A DNA stretch of 64,000 nt from Pseudomonadota bacterium (GTDB lineage Bacteria; Myxococcota_A; UBA796; SXON01): NCBI GenBank assembly GCA_030685065.1, contig JAUXQH010000017.1, forward strand, positions 62,001-126,000, written 5' to 3'. How positions within the stretch are numbered: position 1 is the stretch's first letter; each line of letters starts with the position of its first letter. This document shows positions 52,918-61,637 of this stretch, one piece after another. The position numbers were made by a program, and so were the translations under genes. Below the pieces are notes generated by a model. The model had not been told where the DNA came from and ran no database searches. It saw nothing but the letters and a program-made list of their open reading frames with translations.

Positions 52918-53898
52918 ATGTCCGCCCTTCACTTGTCCACGGTCGCGGTGTTCCCCGGCGCGAGCCCCCAACCTTCCGGCCATCCTTCCGGCCAACCTTC
53001 CGGCCAACCTTCGGGGCCGACGCCGAGGCGACGCCCGCCCGCGTTCGAGGTCGACGAGCCGCTGTTCGTGGGGATCCTGACCGCGCTGTCCCTGGCGGCG
53101 GGCCTGTTCTGGGCGTGGGTCGCGATGACCCCGACCCCCGAGCACCTCCTCCTCGACGGGGATGCGCTGGGGTTGGTTCGCGACCTCCCCCCGCCCGTGC
53201 GCCTCACGTTGGAGCTGCCCCCGACGGCTCCCGTCCCGGTGAAGGGGCTCACAGAGCCAGGGCGACAGGCGGAGCCTCGGCTGGCCCCTCGTGGCGCGGA
53301 CGCCGAGGTCGAGCCCGCGCGCGAGGCGCCCGCCCGCTTGCTGGACCAGTGGATCGGGAGCCTGGGGGTGGGGAAAACCGCGCTCGAAGCCGTGCTGGGC
53401 GAGGATGACATCCCCGGGGTGCGCGAGGCGCTCGCCGGGGTGACGGGGACCCGCGACGCGTTCGCGGACGGGGCGCCGCGCCAGATCGCGAAGGGCCGCG
53501 ACGAAGCCGTGAGGATCGGCTCCGTCGAGCGTCGCACCGTCGAGACCGTCACCCCCTCGTTGCCGACGGTGCGGGCGCGCGTGGAGTCCGAGCCCGCGGC
53601 GACCACGGTGAACGCCACCGGCGACGCCGAGATCATCGCGCGGACGGTGCGCGCTTCCCAGGGGCGCATCGTGACGTGCCTGGAGCGATCGCTCAAGGGG
53701 GATCCCACCGTGAACGGGCGCGTCAGCGTGGCGTGGACGATCCGGGCCGGACGGGTGATCGAGCCGCGCCTCGTCGACAACACCACGACCGACGCCGCGC
53801 TCGGCGCGTGTGTCGTGCGCGCCGTGCGCACGTTCAGCTTCCCGGCCACGCTCGATGCGGAGGTCGCGGAGCTCCCGTGGGTGGTCGCGGGGGGATGA
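52918..53898 (+). CDS. AgmX/TonB-like membrane protein
   Basis: The protein has 326 residues; ATG 52918 is preceded by GAAGAGG. A PSGx repeat region (about 20-33) and a basic patch (TPRRRPP) precede one membrane helix (LFVGILTALSLAAGLFWAWV, about 47-68). The periplasmic part is Pro/Ala-rich, and the last about 90 residues form an AgmX/PglI C-terminal domain (ASQGRIVTCLERSLKGDPTVNGRV...LGACVVRAVRTFSFP) with the paired Cys typical of this TonB-related family. In Myxococcus, AgmX-type proteins are linked to gliding motility and envelope energy transfer. There is no ExbBD pair in the window. Confidence 0.78.
   Translation: MSALHLSTVAVFPGASPQPSGHPSGQPSGQPSGPTPRRRPPAFEVDEPLFVGILTALSLAAGLFWAWVAMTPTPEHLLLDGDALGLVRDLPPPVRLTLELPPTAPVPVKGLTEPGRQAEPRLAPRGADAEVEPAREAPARLLDQWIGSLGVGKTALEAVLGEDDIPGVREALAGVTGTRDAFADGAPRQIAKGRDEAVRIGSVERRTVETVTPSLPTVRARVESEPAATTVNATGDAEIIARTVRASQGRIVTCLERSLKGDPTVNGRVSVAWTIRAGRVIEPRLVDNTTTDAALGACVVRAVRTFSFPATLDAEVAELPWVVAGG
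52971..53018 (+). repeat. Four 12-bp units encoding PSGx
   Basis: ACCTTCCGGCCA occurs with small changes four times near the start of the AgmX-like gene. The encoded PSGH-PSGQ-PSGQ-PSGP is a flexible, proline-containing spacer before the membrane helix. Confidence 0.8.
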
Positions 53899-53926
53899 GG
53901 CTCGGGCCGCCCCCGGGTGTCGAGGC

Positions 53927-54721
53927 TCAGGGCGTCGGCGGGGTCTTCGGGGCCGGCGGCGGGAGCGGGGCGACGACCGGCGCGGGGGCGACGACCGGCG
54001 CGGGCGGAGCCGGGGCGACCACGGGGGCCGGAGCGGGCGCGGGGGCGACCACGGGCGCGACCGCGGGCACCGGAGCGACCACCGGCGCGGGCGCGGACCC
54101 GGGCGTCGCGGCCCCGGTGGTGACCGGGGCGGTGGGCGGCTCTTCCACGTCGAGGATCACCTCGGGCGCCGCGAGGGGGACGACGGTCAAGGTCTCCGCG
54201 AGCCGCCGGTTGTAGGCGACGATCGACGCGTCGGCGACCGCGGCGTCGAGATGGCGGGACAGATCCATCGCGCGGTGATCCGCCATGGCGCGCGCCGCGA
54301 ATCCGCTCCCGGCGAGGATCGCGCCGGCGCCGATCATCGAAAATGCCGCAGCGACGCGAACGTCGTTGCGCGTCCCGATCTCGTTGAAGCCCTCCGTGCC
54401 CTCGTTCGTGCCGAGCGCCTCTTCGATCGTGAAGAGCGGGATCATCGACGAGAGCGCCACCGTACCGCCGCCGATGACCAGGCCCCAGCCGAAGGTCTGG
54501 CCCTTTTTTCGGCTCGCCTCGATCTTCCCGAGCACGTCCACATCTCCGGTGAGGATGGCCCAGGTGCGCGCGTCGATCTCGTGCGCGCGCCCGTCCTTCA
54601 CCGACCAGGAGCCCGCTCCTTCCACACGGGAAAGGGAGAGTTCGGCGATGCGATCCATCGGGATCGTAGCGGCATTGGAAGGCTCTTCGGCGAGGCTGAG
54701 AGCGACAAGGAGGATGAACAT
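53927..54721 (-). CDS. Secreted/membrane protein with two helices and a Pro/Ala/Val-rich tail
   Basis: The protein has 264 residues. The ATG at 54721 gives MFILLVALSLAEEPSN, a short uncharged leader. The middle (about 85-165) has two hydrophobic segments (FGWGLVIGGGTVALSSMIPLF and VRVAAAFSMIGAGAILAG), a layout shared with the 242-residue protein at 58253. The tail (about 190-264) is a low-complexity run of PAPVVAP-like units that could span peptidoglycan. It starts 38 bases from the divergent OmpA gene, so the two likely share regulation. Confidence 0.7.
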   Translation of the reverse strand: MFILLVALSLAEEPSNAATIPMDRIAELSLSRVEGAGSWSVKDGRAHEIDARTWAILTGDVDVLGKIEASRKKGQTFGWGLVIGGGTVALSSMIPLFTIEEALGTNEGTEGFNEIGTRNDVRVAAAFSMIGAGAILAGSGFAARAMADHRAMDLSRHLDAAVADASIVAYNRRLAETLTVVPLAAPEVILDVEEPPTAPVTTGAATPGSAPAPVVAPVPAVAPVVAPAPAPAPVVAPAPPAPVVAPAPVVAPLPPPAPKTPPTP

Positions 54722-54759
54722 GGTGTCGAATCCGAGGGGAAGCAGGCTACCATGGCGCC

Positions 54760-56178
54760 GTGCTTGTCGCCGTAGTCCTTCTTGCTGCTGCCCCCGCCTC
54801 GGCGGCGGGCCTCCCCCTCGACGTGGAACTCGTCCGCCCTGCGCTCGCCCCTGGCGGGACACCGGGCCAGGACACGCCGTGGATCCAACCACCCGGGCTG
54901 CCGCGGATCGCCGCGCTCGTCCAAGCCGAACAGAACCCCGTCGTGCTGTTCTCGGACGGTGACTATGCGGGTGCCGCCGTGTCCTCGCGGACGCTCGTGC
55001 AAGCGGGCGTGCGCTGGGGCCCGCTGCGGAACCTGGACGTCGCGCTCGCCGTTCCGTTCGCATGGCAGGAAGGCGGCACCTTTCCCGGCTCGGCGGAAGG
55101 CGCGGCGCTCGGCGACATCGAGATCGCCGCCAAGTACCGGCTGCTCGGCAAGCCCGGCCCGTCGGGGGAGGGGAGCGGGGTGGCCGTTCGCCTCGACGTG
55201 GCCCTGCCGACGGGCGACAAAGAGGCGTGGATGGGCGAGGGCACCGTCCGGCCCGGCGGGGCCGTGCTCGGCGCGCTGAGCCTGGGCCGCTTCTCCGTCC
55301 TCGGGGAGGTCGGGTATCGGTACGGCGCGACGGCCGCGACCGATCTGCAGCTGGTGAGCGGGTCCTCCCTGGTCACGAACGGCGCGGTGCGGTGGTCCTA
55401 CGAGCGGATCGGGTTCGGGTTCGGCTACCTGGGGCGTGTGCGCCTCGCGGCTGACGCCGGCCCCCGTGACCACGCGTCCGCGCTCGTCGCCTCCCTCTCC
55501 CTGCGCGCCCCGCACGGCATCTCCGTCGACATCGGCGGCGGCCCGGGGCTCGGCGGCGGCGTCGGCGCCTCGTCCCTGCGCGGCTTCCTCGGGGTCGCCT
55601 GGATCCCCGAGCGCATCCCGCCCTCGGTGCGCCCCGTCTCCATCGTGGCCAGGCAGCTCGCGCCCCCCGAAGAAGAGGTGCCGGATCAGATCGTGATCCC
55701 GCCCGCCCCTCCGATCGAGGGCTGGGCCGAGGGAGAGCTGGCGAAGGTCGAGGGCGATCGCATCGTCATCCGCGATCCCATCCGCTTCGTCTTCGCGAAG
55801 GACGAGGTCCTGCCCGAGTCGATCCCCATCCTGTCGGACGTCGCGCGCGTTCTCTCGCAGAACCCCCGCATCACGTACATCGTGGTCGAGGGGCACGCGA
55901 GCGAGGAAGGCAGCTTCGAGTACAACTACGCGCTGTCTACTGCCCGCGCGCGCGCCATCTACCGCGTGCTCATCGAGGCGGGCGTACACCCCGATCGCCT
56001 GGGCTACCGCGCGATGGGCGAGGTCGCTCCGGAGTCCACCGGCGTCGACGAGGCCGCGCTCGCGCTCAATCGGCGCGTCCTCTTCCGCATCGAGCGTCAG
56101 CTCACGTCGGATGCGCCCGCTCCCGATTGGCAACCCGTGCCTGTGCCGTGGACCGGCCGCCTCCCGAGGTCGCGATGA
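54760..56178 (+). CDS. OmpA-family outer-membrane protein with N-terminal barrel (copy 1)
   Basis: The protein has 472 residues. The GTG start gives MLVAVVLLAAAPASAAG, a Sec signal with no basic residue. Residues about 20-290 alternate like a beta-barrel (VRWGPLRNLDVALAVPFAWQ, VAVRLDVALPTG). After a Pro/Glu linker the OmpA-like domain (about 345-450) has VFAKDEVLPES, the peptidoglycan-binding VVEGHASEEGS, LSTARARAIYRVLIEAGV and a final NRRVLFRIE. Barrel plus OmpA domain is the architecture of myxobacterial TraB. The stop overlaps the next start by four bases (ATGA). Copy 2 is at 58978. Confidence 0.88.
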   Translation: MLVAVVLLAAAPASAAGLPLDVELVRPALAPGGTPGQDTPWIQPPGLPRIAALVQAEQNPVVLFSDGDYAGAAVSSRTLVQAGVRWGPLRNLDVALAVPFAWQEGGTFPGSAEGAALGDIEIAAKYRLLGKPGPSGEGSGVAVRLDVALPTGDKEAWMGEGTVRPGGAVLGALSLGRFSVLGEVGYRYGATAATDLQLVSGSSLVTNGAVRWSYERIGFGFGYLGRVRLAADAGPRDHASALVASLSLRAPHGISVDIGGGPGLGGGVGASSLRGFLGVAWIPERIPPSVRPVSIVARQLAPPEEEVPDQIVIPPAPPIEGWAEGELAKVEGDRIVIRDPIRFVFAKDEVLPESIPILSDVARVLSQNPRITYIVVEGHASEEGSFEYNYALSTARARAIYRVLIEAGVHPDRLGYRAMGEVAPESTGVDEAALALNRRVLFRIERQLTSDAPAPDWQPVPVPWTGRLPRSR

Positions 56179-58256
56179 TCATCCTTCTCTCCGCCGCCGC
56201 CTACGCCGCCGCCGTCTGCGACACCTCGCCGTTCATCCAGGACCTCAACTGCAACGGCGTTGATGTGGTGGACGAGGTCCCGGTGGACCTCACGAACCCC
56301 GAGTGCCTCGTCAACACGAACACGAACGGGATCCCCTTCCCGAACGCCGACTACTACTACGACTACGTGTCGTACGGTTGCCTCGTGCCGTTGCTCGGGC
56401 TCGATCTCGACTTCGACGGGCTCGGGGGCGGCGATCTCGCGCTGATGCCCGACGAGCTCTTTCCAGACGTGGTCGTCACGCTCACGTGTGACAACTGCCC
56501 GGAGGTCTGGAACCGCGATCAGCTCGACACCGACTGCGACAACGTCGGAGATCCCTGCGACAACTGCCTGCTGGTGTTCAACCCGACGCAGGACGATCGG
56601 GACGATGACGGCTACGGGGACGATTGCGACACCTGTCCGCTCGTGGCTTTCGCGCCCCAGGAGGACTACGACGGAGACTTCTTCGGGGACGCCTGCGACA
56701 ACTGCCCGGATGTGTTCAACTTCCAGGCGGACGAGGATCGGGACGGCGTAGGCGACGACTGCGATTCCTGCTGGGATATCGACAATCCGGACCAGCTCGA
56801 CCTCGACATGGACAACATCGGGGATGCCTGCGACATCTGCCCGGGCGTGCACGACCCGGTTCAGCTCGACACGGATGAGGACGGCGTCGGCGACAAGTGC
56901 GACGTTTGTCCGAACATGAACGAGGACCAGAGCGACGAGGACGGCGATGGCGTAGGCGATACCTGCGACATCTGCCCGACCCTCCCGAACTCCGACCAGC
57001 TCGACGTCGACAACGATGGCTACGGGGACGCGTGCGACGTGTGCCCGGCGAACTTCGACCCGCGGCAGATCGACACGGACTCCGATGGCCTCGGGGACTC
57101 GTGCGACGGTTGCCCGAGCAGCTACGATCCCGACCAGCTCGATGAGGACGGAGACGGCGTGGGAGACGCGTGCCAGGCGTGCCTGGGCGCTGGCTGGGAT
57201 CCGGGCGAGTGCGCCGACTTCGCGGCTCGCGGCGGGGCCAGCACCTGCGGAACCCCCGGTGTGCCGGCGCTCTGGGCCGTGATCGCGGGCGCGGCGTTGC
57301 TCCTGCGTCGTCGCATGGTGTGGATCCCCGTCGTCGCCAGTGTGGCCGGCTGCGGCTTCATCCCCGCTTCCGAACGCGAGTGGCGCCTCGATCCCGACGA
57401 CGACGGCCACGAGTGGCCCTATGACTGCGACTCGGACGACGCCGCGGTCGGCGTCGGCGCTCCGTGGTTCCTCGACAATGACGGGGACGGCTACGGGGGC
57501 TCCGAGCAGGAGGACGGCTGTGTGTCGCCGGGCGTGGGCTGGGTTCGCTCCGGCGACGACTGTGACGACGGCAACCCGAGCGTCCATCCCTGGGCTCCAG
57601 AGGAATGCGACGGGTACGACCAGGACTGTGACGGCCAGATCGACGAGGGCTTCGCCGTCTTCGACGTGTTCACCGATGTCGATGGGGACGGCTACGGCGG
57701 CGTCGACGCGGGAGAGGCCTGCGCGACGCGCCCGGACACGGCCGCGAACGACGGCGATTGCGACGATACGGCGGCGACCACGCACCCGTTCGCGACCGAG
57801 ATCTGCAACGCGGCGGACGACGACTGCGACGGGGCGATCGACGAGGCGCTGCTCGCCATCTGGTGGTACGACGGGGACAACGACGGCTTCGGAGACCCCG
57901 ATTCCGCCGTGGAGACCTGCGCCCCGGGCAAGGAGTACATCGCGCGCGGCGAGGACTGTGACGACACGAACCAGGACACCTGGCCCTACGCCCCCGAAGA
58001 CTGCGAGGACGGGCAGGACAACGGTTGCAACGGCGTGATCGACGATGAATTCGAGCGGTGGACCGACGCGGACGGGGACGGTTTCGGGGACCCGAACACC
58101 GCACGCACCGCGTGTGAGCCCAACGACAACGAGGTCGACAACCAGGTCGACTGTGACGACGCCGACCCGTACGTGAACCCGGCCGTGCCGGAGGTTTGCA
58201 CGGATGGGGTCGACAACGACTGCACTGACGTGGTCGACGACTGCGAGGGCCAATGA
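56175..58256 (+). CDS. Thrombospondin-3/MYXO-CTERM protein running in frame into a MopE-repeat lipoprotein
   Basis: This is one open frame of 693 codons. Residues 1-13 are an uncharged signal (MIILLSAAAYAAA). A Cys-containing head (FPNADYYYDYVSYGC) is followed by about nine thrombospondin-3 units (QLDTDxDGVGDxCDxC, about 105-345). At about 355-380 stands a MYXO-CTERM-like tail (TCGTPGVPALWAVIAG, LLLRRR). Instead of a stop, the frame continues through ATG 57315 into MVWIPVVASVAGC, a lipoprotein-type leader, and five MopE-type repeats (DCDDxNPS, WYDGDNDGFGD). If the TGG at 57321-57323 were TGA there would be two separate genes. Either an internal start makes the second protein, or a real fusion exists. 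There is no stop or frame break to separate them in this sequence. Confidence 0.85.
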   Translation: MIILLSAAAYAAAVCDTSPFIQDLNCNGVDVVDEVPVDLTNPECLVNTNTNGIPFPNADYYYDYVSYGCLVPLLGLDLDFDGLGGGDLALMPDELFPDVVVTLTCDNCPEVWNRDQLDTDCDNVGDPCDNCLLVFNPTQDDRDDDGYGDDCDTCPLVAFAPQEDYDGDFFGDACDNCPDVFNFQADEDRDGVGDDCDSCWDIDNPDQLDLDMDNIGDACDICPGVHDPVQLDTDEDGVGDKCDVCPNMNEDQSDEDGDGVGDTCDICPTLPNSDQLDVDNDGYGDACDVCPANFDPRQIDTDSDGLGDSCDGCPSSYDPDQLDEDGDGVGDACQACLGAGWDPGECADFAARGGASTCGTPGVPALWAVIAGAALLLRRRMVWIPVVASVAGCGFIPASEREWRLDPDDDGHEWPYDCDSDDAAVGVGAPWFLDNDGDGYGGSEQEDGCVSPGVGWVRSGDDCDDGNPSVHPWAPEECDGYDQDCDGQIDEGFAVFDVFTDVDGDGYGGVDAGEACATRPDTAANDGDCDDTAATTHPFATEICNAADDDCDGAIDEALLAIWWYDGDNDGFGDPDSAVETCAPGKEYIARGEDCDDTNQDTWPYAPEDCEDGQDNGCNGVIDDEFERWTDADGDGFGDPNTARTACEPNDNEVDNQVDCDDADPYVNPAVPEVCTDGVDNDCTDVVDDCEGQ

Positions 58257-58981
58257 TCGCGTTCCTGTTCGCCGGGTTGGCGCACGCCGTTGAGCAACCC
58301 TGCATCACGTTCCACTCGCCGGCCGACGTGGTCGAGGCCGCCATGCGGGTCGAGGGGGCGCGGTTGGGGGGCGGCGATCTCGAGTCCGAGCGGCGCACGC
58401 TCCAGCTCCGGCTCGCCTGTGTCTCCGATCCGCTCGCCCCCGGTGACGCCGCCGCGGTGCACCTCGCGCTCGGTGGAGAGCGGCCGGAGCCGATGGGGCC
58501 GCCCGAGGTCGGGGACGCCGCCGATGGCCCCCCGCATCCGGACGGTGGCGTCGCGCTGGTGGACGGCCAGGCCTATGCCGCGCTGCGCCCCGGTCACGCC
58601 GCCGTCGTGCAGGCCTTCGACGCCGAGGGCCGCGTCGTCTACACCCGATGGCTCGACGCCTCTGGCGTCAATGATGTGCGCTCGGGCGCGGAGCTCCCCA
58701 CGTCGCCCACGCTTCCGCGCCTCCCGCCGATCCCGCTCCGGGGCGGCGAGATCGCGCGCCTCGTCGCGTCCGGCGCGCTGGTGGCGTTGTCGGGCGGGCT
58801 CTTCGTGATGGCCGCCGAGTCCCGGTCGGACTGGTATGCGCTCGACCCCTCACCGGTCGACAACGTCGGGGATCTGGAGAAGTTGCGGGTGCGAACCAAT
58901 GTGACTCAAGGTGCCGGCCTCGCCTGCGCCGGACTCGGCGCCGCGGGGTTGCTCTCCGTCGCCGTACGTGTGCCGTTTTGA
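58253..58981 (+). CDS. Secreted/membrane protein with C-terminal helix pair (242 aa)
   Basis: ATG 58253 overlaps the preceding TGA. The leader MIAFLFAGLAHA is 12 residues and uncharged. Residues about 15-145 are beta-rich with two Cys (PCITFHSP, LACVSDP). Two hydrophobic segments close the chain (ARLVASGALVALSGGLFVMAA and GAGLACAGLGAAGLLSVAV), as in the protein at 53927. I do not recognise the family; the pairing of this type of protein with each OmpA gene suggests a shared complex. Its stop codon overlaps the TTG start of the next gene (TTGA). Confidence 0.75.
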   Translation: MIAFLFAGLAHAVEQPCITFHSPADVVEAAMRVEGARLGGGDLESERRTLQLRLACVSDPLAPGDAAAVHLALGGERPEPMGPPEVGDAADGPPHPDGGVALVDGQAYAALRPGHAAVVQAFDAEGRVVYTRWLDASGVNDVRSGAELPTSPTLPRLPPIPLRGGEIARLVASGALVALSGGLFVMAAESRSDWYALDPSPVDNVGDLEKLRVRTNVTQGAGLACAGLGAAGLLSVAVRVPF

Positions 58982-60417
58982 CGGTCGGTGCCGACGTAGA
59001 GATGGTCCGCCCCGCCCTCGGCGACGGCGGGGTCTACGGCGTCGAGGGCGCGGGCGTCCCCGATCAGTGGGCGTGGCGCGTGGGCCTCCTCGCCCAATAC
59101 GAGCGCGCGCCCGTGCTCGTGCTCACCGAGGGTGAGATCACGAGCCGCCCGGTGACCGATCGGATCGGCGGCTGGGCGGGCTTCTCGATGGGGCTCGGGT
59201 ACCGCATCGCGGTCCAGGCGGTCGTTCCGGTGGCCTGGCAGACGGGGGACGGCTCCGCGCTCTCGGCGGACGGCGCCGGCATCGGCGATCCGCGGCTCGG
59301 CGCCCGTTGGGGCCTCCTCCACACCAACCTCGTCGACGCGACGCTCCGGGCCGACGTGCATCTGCCCTTCGGCCGTCAGGACGCGTGGTTGGGCGAGGGC
59401 ACGACCCGCGCCTCGTTCGGCGCCTCCGGCGCGCTCAAGGGCGGCTTCGGCGCGGTCCTGCTCGATGTCGGCATCGTGGCCCGGCCCCTCGAGACCCCCC
59501 AGCCGGGCCTCGATTGGGGCCCGACCGTCGATCTCGGTCTCGGCGTGCGCGCCGACATCCTCCCCACGTTCTCGGCGGGTGGCGCGTGGGTCGCCCGCGC
59601 CGTGCTCGCGGGGCTCGACACGCAGGACGGCGAGCTCGCCAGCGAGCTCCTCCTCTCCGCGACGCTCGAGGCTTCCCCGGTGGTGGTGCTCACCGCCGGC
59701 GGTGGCGCCGGCCTCCAGGCTGGCGTGGGTGTCCCGACCTGGCGCGGGTTCGCCACGGCGACGTTCCGGCGCCCGCCGCCGTCCCCGGTGAAGCCGGTGC
59801 CGGTGGTCGAGAAGCCGCCTCCGGAGCCCGAGAAGCTCCTCGAAGAGGATCCGACGGGCGTGTTCGTCGACATCCCGCCCCCGCCGCCGCCCCCCAAGGT
59901 GCGGGTCATCGGAGACGAGATCGTCTTCACCGGCGAGATCAAGTTCAAGACCGGCTCCGCGGAGCTGCTCCCCGAGTCGCACGAGATCATCGACGGCATC
60001 GCGAACCTCCTGGCGGGCGAGGGCCGCATCGCCCACGTCGCGATCGAGGGGCACGCGAGCGAAGAGGGGGACCTCGTGTACAACTGGGACCTCTCGGATC
60101 GCCGCGCGCGCGCCGTCTGGGAGGCGCTCCTGCTCGACGGGGTGAGCCCGCAGCGCATGAGCTGGCGCGGGCTCGGCGAGGTCGTGCCCGCCTCCGGCGT
60201 GAAGTCGGAGGCGACCCACGCCGAGAATCGTCGCGTCGTGTTCCGCATCGCGAACCGGCTCGCCCAGGGCGAGGCGCTCCCCACCACGCCGGCGTCGGCG
60301 GTGCTGCCCTGGAGCGGCGAGGCCGTCGCGCTCGACACGGTCACCATTCCCGCGGTCATCGTCCCCCCGAAGACCGATCAGCTCGACCCCGACTTCTTTC
60401 AAGAGGAGGAAGAATGA
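58978..60417 (+). CDS. OmpA-family barrel protein (copy 2), no visible signal peptide
   Basis: The protein has 479 residues. The barrel region (about 1-260) and OmpA domain (about 320-430; IKFKTGSAELLPES, AIEGHASEEGD, LSDRRARAVWEALLLDGV, ENRRVVFRI) align with copy 1 at 54760. The first residues DVEMVRPAL match DVELVRPAL of copy 1, which there follow the signal peptide. So this frame begins at what should be the mature N-terminus, and nothing secretory precedes it in frame. Either export depends on another signal, or the true N-terminus is joined from the upstream frame. The TTTTGA junction at 58976-58981 is where such a join would occur. The C-terminus ends in acidic EEEE. Confidence 0.85.
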   Translation: MTVGADVEMVRPALGDGGVYGVEGAGVPDQWAWRVGLLAQYERAPVLVLTEGEITSRPVTDRIGGWAGFSMGLGYRIAVQAVVPVAWQTGDGSALSADGAGIGDPRLGARWGLLHTNLVDATLRADVHLPFGRQDAWLGEGTTRASFGASGALKGGFGAVLLDVGIVARPLETPQPGLDWGPTVDLGLGVRADILPTFSAGGAWVARAVLAGLDTQDGELASELLLSATLEASPVVVLTAGGGAGLQAGVGVPTWRGFATATFRRPPPSPVKPVPVVEKPPPEPEKLLEEDPTGVFVDIPPPPPPPKVRVIGDEIVFTGEIKFKTGSAELLPESHEIIDGIANLLAGEGRIAHVAIEGHASEEGDLVYNWDLSDRRARAVWEALLLDGVSPQRMSWRGLGEVVPASGVKSEATHAENRRVVFRIANRLAQGEALPTTPASAVLPWSGEAVALDTVTIPAVIVPPKTDQLDPDFFQEEEE

Positions 60418-61631
60418 CTCTCTTCCTCATTGCGTCAGGCCTCGTCAATTCCGGACTGATCGGCGCGGCGCTCGCCGACACCTGCGACGACCCCGTGGAC
60501 GTGCAGGATCTGAACTGCAACAACGTGCCCGTCGCGCGGGAGCCCGCGGTCGATCTCACCGATCCGCTGTGCGCGGCGAACGTCGACGACGCGGGGGCCA
60601 GCTACCCCAACGCCGACTACTACTACGACTACACGTCGTTCGGTTGTGCCTACTCCATCGTCGGCTACGACTTCGATGATGACGGCCTCTCCTTCGCCAT
60701 GCTCAGCTTCCCGGAGGACGCGAAGGTTCCCGACCTGCTCGTCACCCTGAAGTGTGACAACTGCCCCGAGCTGGCGAACCCCGAGCAGGAGGACTCCGAT
60801 TGTGACGACATCGGCGACCTCTGCGACATCTGCCCCGACGACTACGATCCGGAGCAGCTGGACCGGGACAGGGACGGCGTCGGGGACGCCTGCGACATCT
60901 GCCCGGACGACCCGGATCCCGATCAGCTGGACACGGACGCGGACGGAGTAGGCGACGAGTGCGACCTCTGCCCGACCACCTACGATCCGGATCAGCTCGA
61001 CACGGACGACGACGACGTGGGCGATGCCTGCGACGTGTGTCCCGAGGTCAAGGACCCGCTCCAGGCCGACACCGATTTGGATGGCATCGGCGATCTCTGT
61101 GACCCGTGTCGCCTCCTCTTCGGCGATGGCGGCGGGGACACGGATGGGGACGGCCCCGGTGACGAGTGCGACGTTTGCCCGTTGATTGCGGACGACCAGG
61201 CGGATCGAGACGGCGACGGCGTCGGGGACGCCTGTGATCCCTGCGCCAGCAACAGCCTCATCAGCGTGGACCCGGACGCCGACGGCGACGGCCTCGGGGA
61301 CAGCTGTGACATCTGTCCCGCGGTGCCCGACCCGTACCAGGACGATGTCGACGAAGACGGTTTCGGGGACTTGTGCGACAACTGCCCGGCGGACGCCAGC
61401 GTGGACCAGCTGGACCGCGACGAGGACGGCGTGGGCGACGTGTGCGACGTGTGCCCGATCGAGGCCGACGCCAACCAGAACGACGCCGACGGCGACGGGC
61501 TCGGCGATGTGTGCGACCCGCCCCACGACGTGATCGGCGGTGCGACGCGCTGCGGGACCGACGTTGGCGCCGTGCCCCTCGCGCTGCTGCTCGCCGCGGT
61601 TGGCCTCGTGCGTCGGCGGCGCGCGGTCTGA
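60414..61631 (+). CDS. Thrombospondin-3-repeat protein with MYXO-CTERM-like tail (copy 2)
   Basis: The protein has 405 residues; the ATG overlaps the OmpA stop (ATGA). The signal MTLFLIASGLVNSGLIGAALA is uncharged. The Cys head (YPNADYYYDYTSFGC) is closely similar to that of the 56175 protein. About ten calcium-binding units follow (QLDxDxDGVGDxCDxC). The tail TRCGTDVGAVPLALLLAAVGLVRRRRAV-stop is at 378-405: one Cys, a hydrophobic helix and four Arg, the MYXO-CTERM plan recognised by myxosortase for attachment to the cell surface. It is likely anchored at the outer membrane and partnered with the OmpA-family protein encoded just upstream. Confidence 0.88.
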   Translation: MTLFLIASGLVNSGLIGAALADTCDDPVDVQDLNCNNVPVAREPAVDLTDPLCAANVDDAGASYPNADYYYDYTSFGCAYSIVGYDFDDDGLSFAMLSFPEDAKVPDLLVTLKCDNCPELANPEQEDSDCDDIGDLCDICPDDYDPEQLDRDRDGVGDACDICPDDPDPDQLDTDADGVGDECDLCPTTYDPDQLDTDDDDVGDACDVCPEVKDPLQADTDLDGIGDLCDPCRLLFGDGGGDTDGDGPGDECDVCPLIADDQADRDGDGVGDACDPCASNSLISVDPDADGDGLGDSCDICPAVPDPYQDDVDEDGFGDLCDNCPADASVDQLDRDEDGVGDVCDVCPIEADANQNDADGDGLGDVCDPPHDVIGGATRCGTDVGAVPLALLLAAVGLVRRRRAV

Positions 61632-61637
61632 CCGGCG

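Noticed and set aside
58970..58985. Programmed -1 frameshift at TTTTGA as an established event
   Set aside because: The slip site does not match a strong X-XXY-YYZ heptamer and I see no clear downstream stimulatory structure. It is kept only as one explanation for the missing signal peptide.
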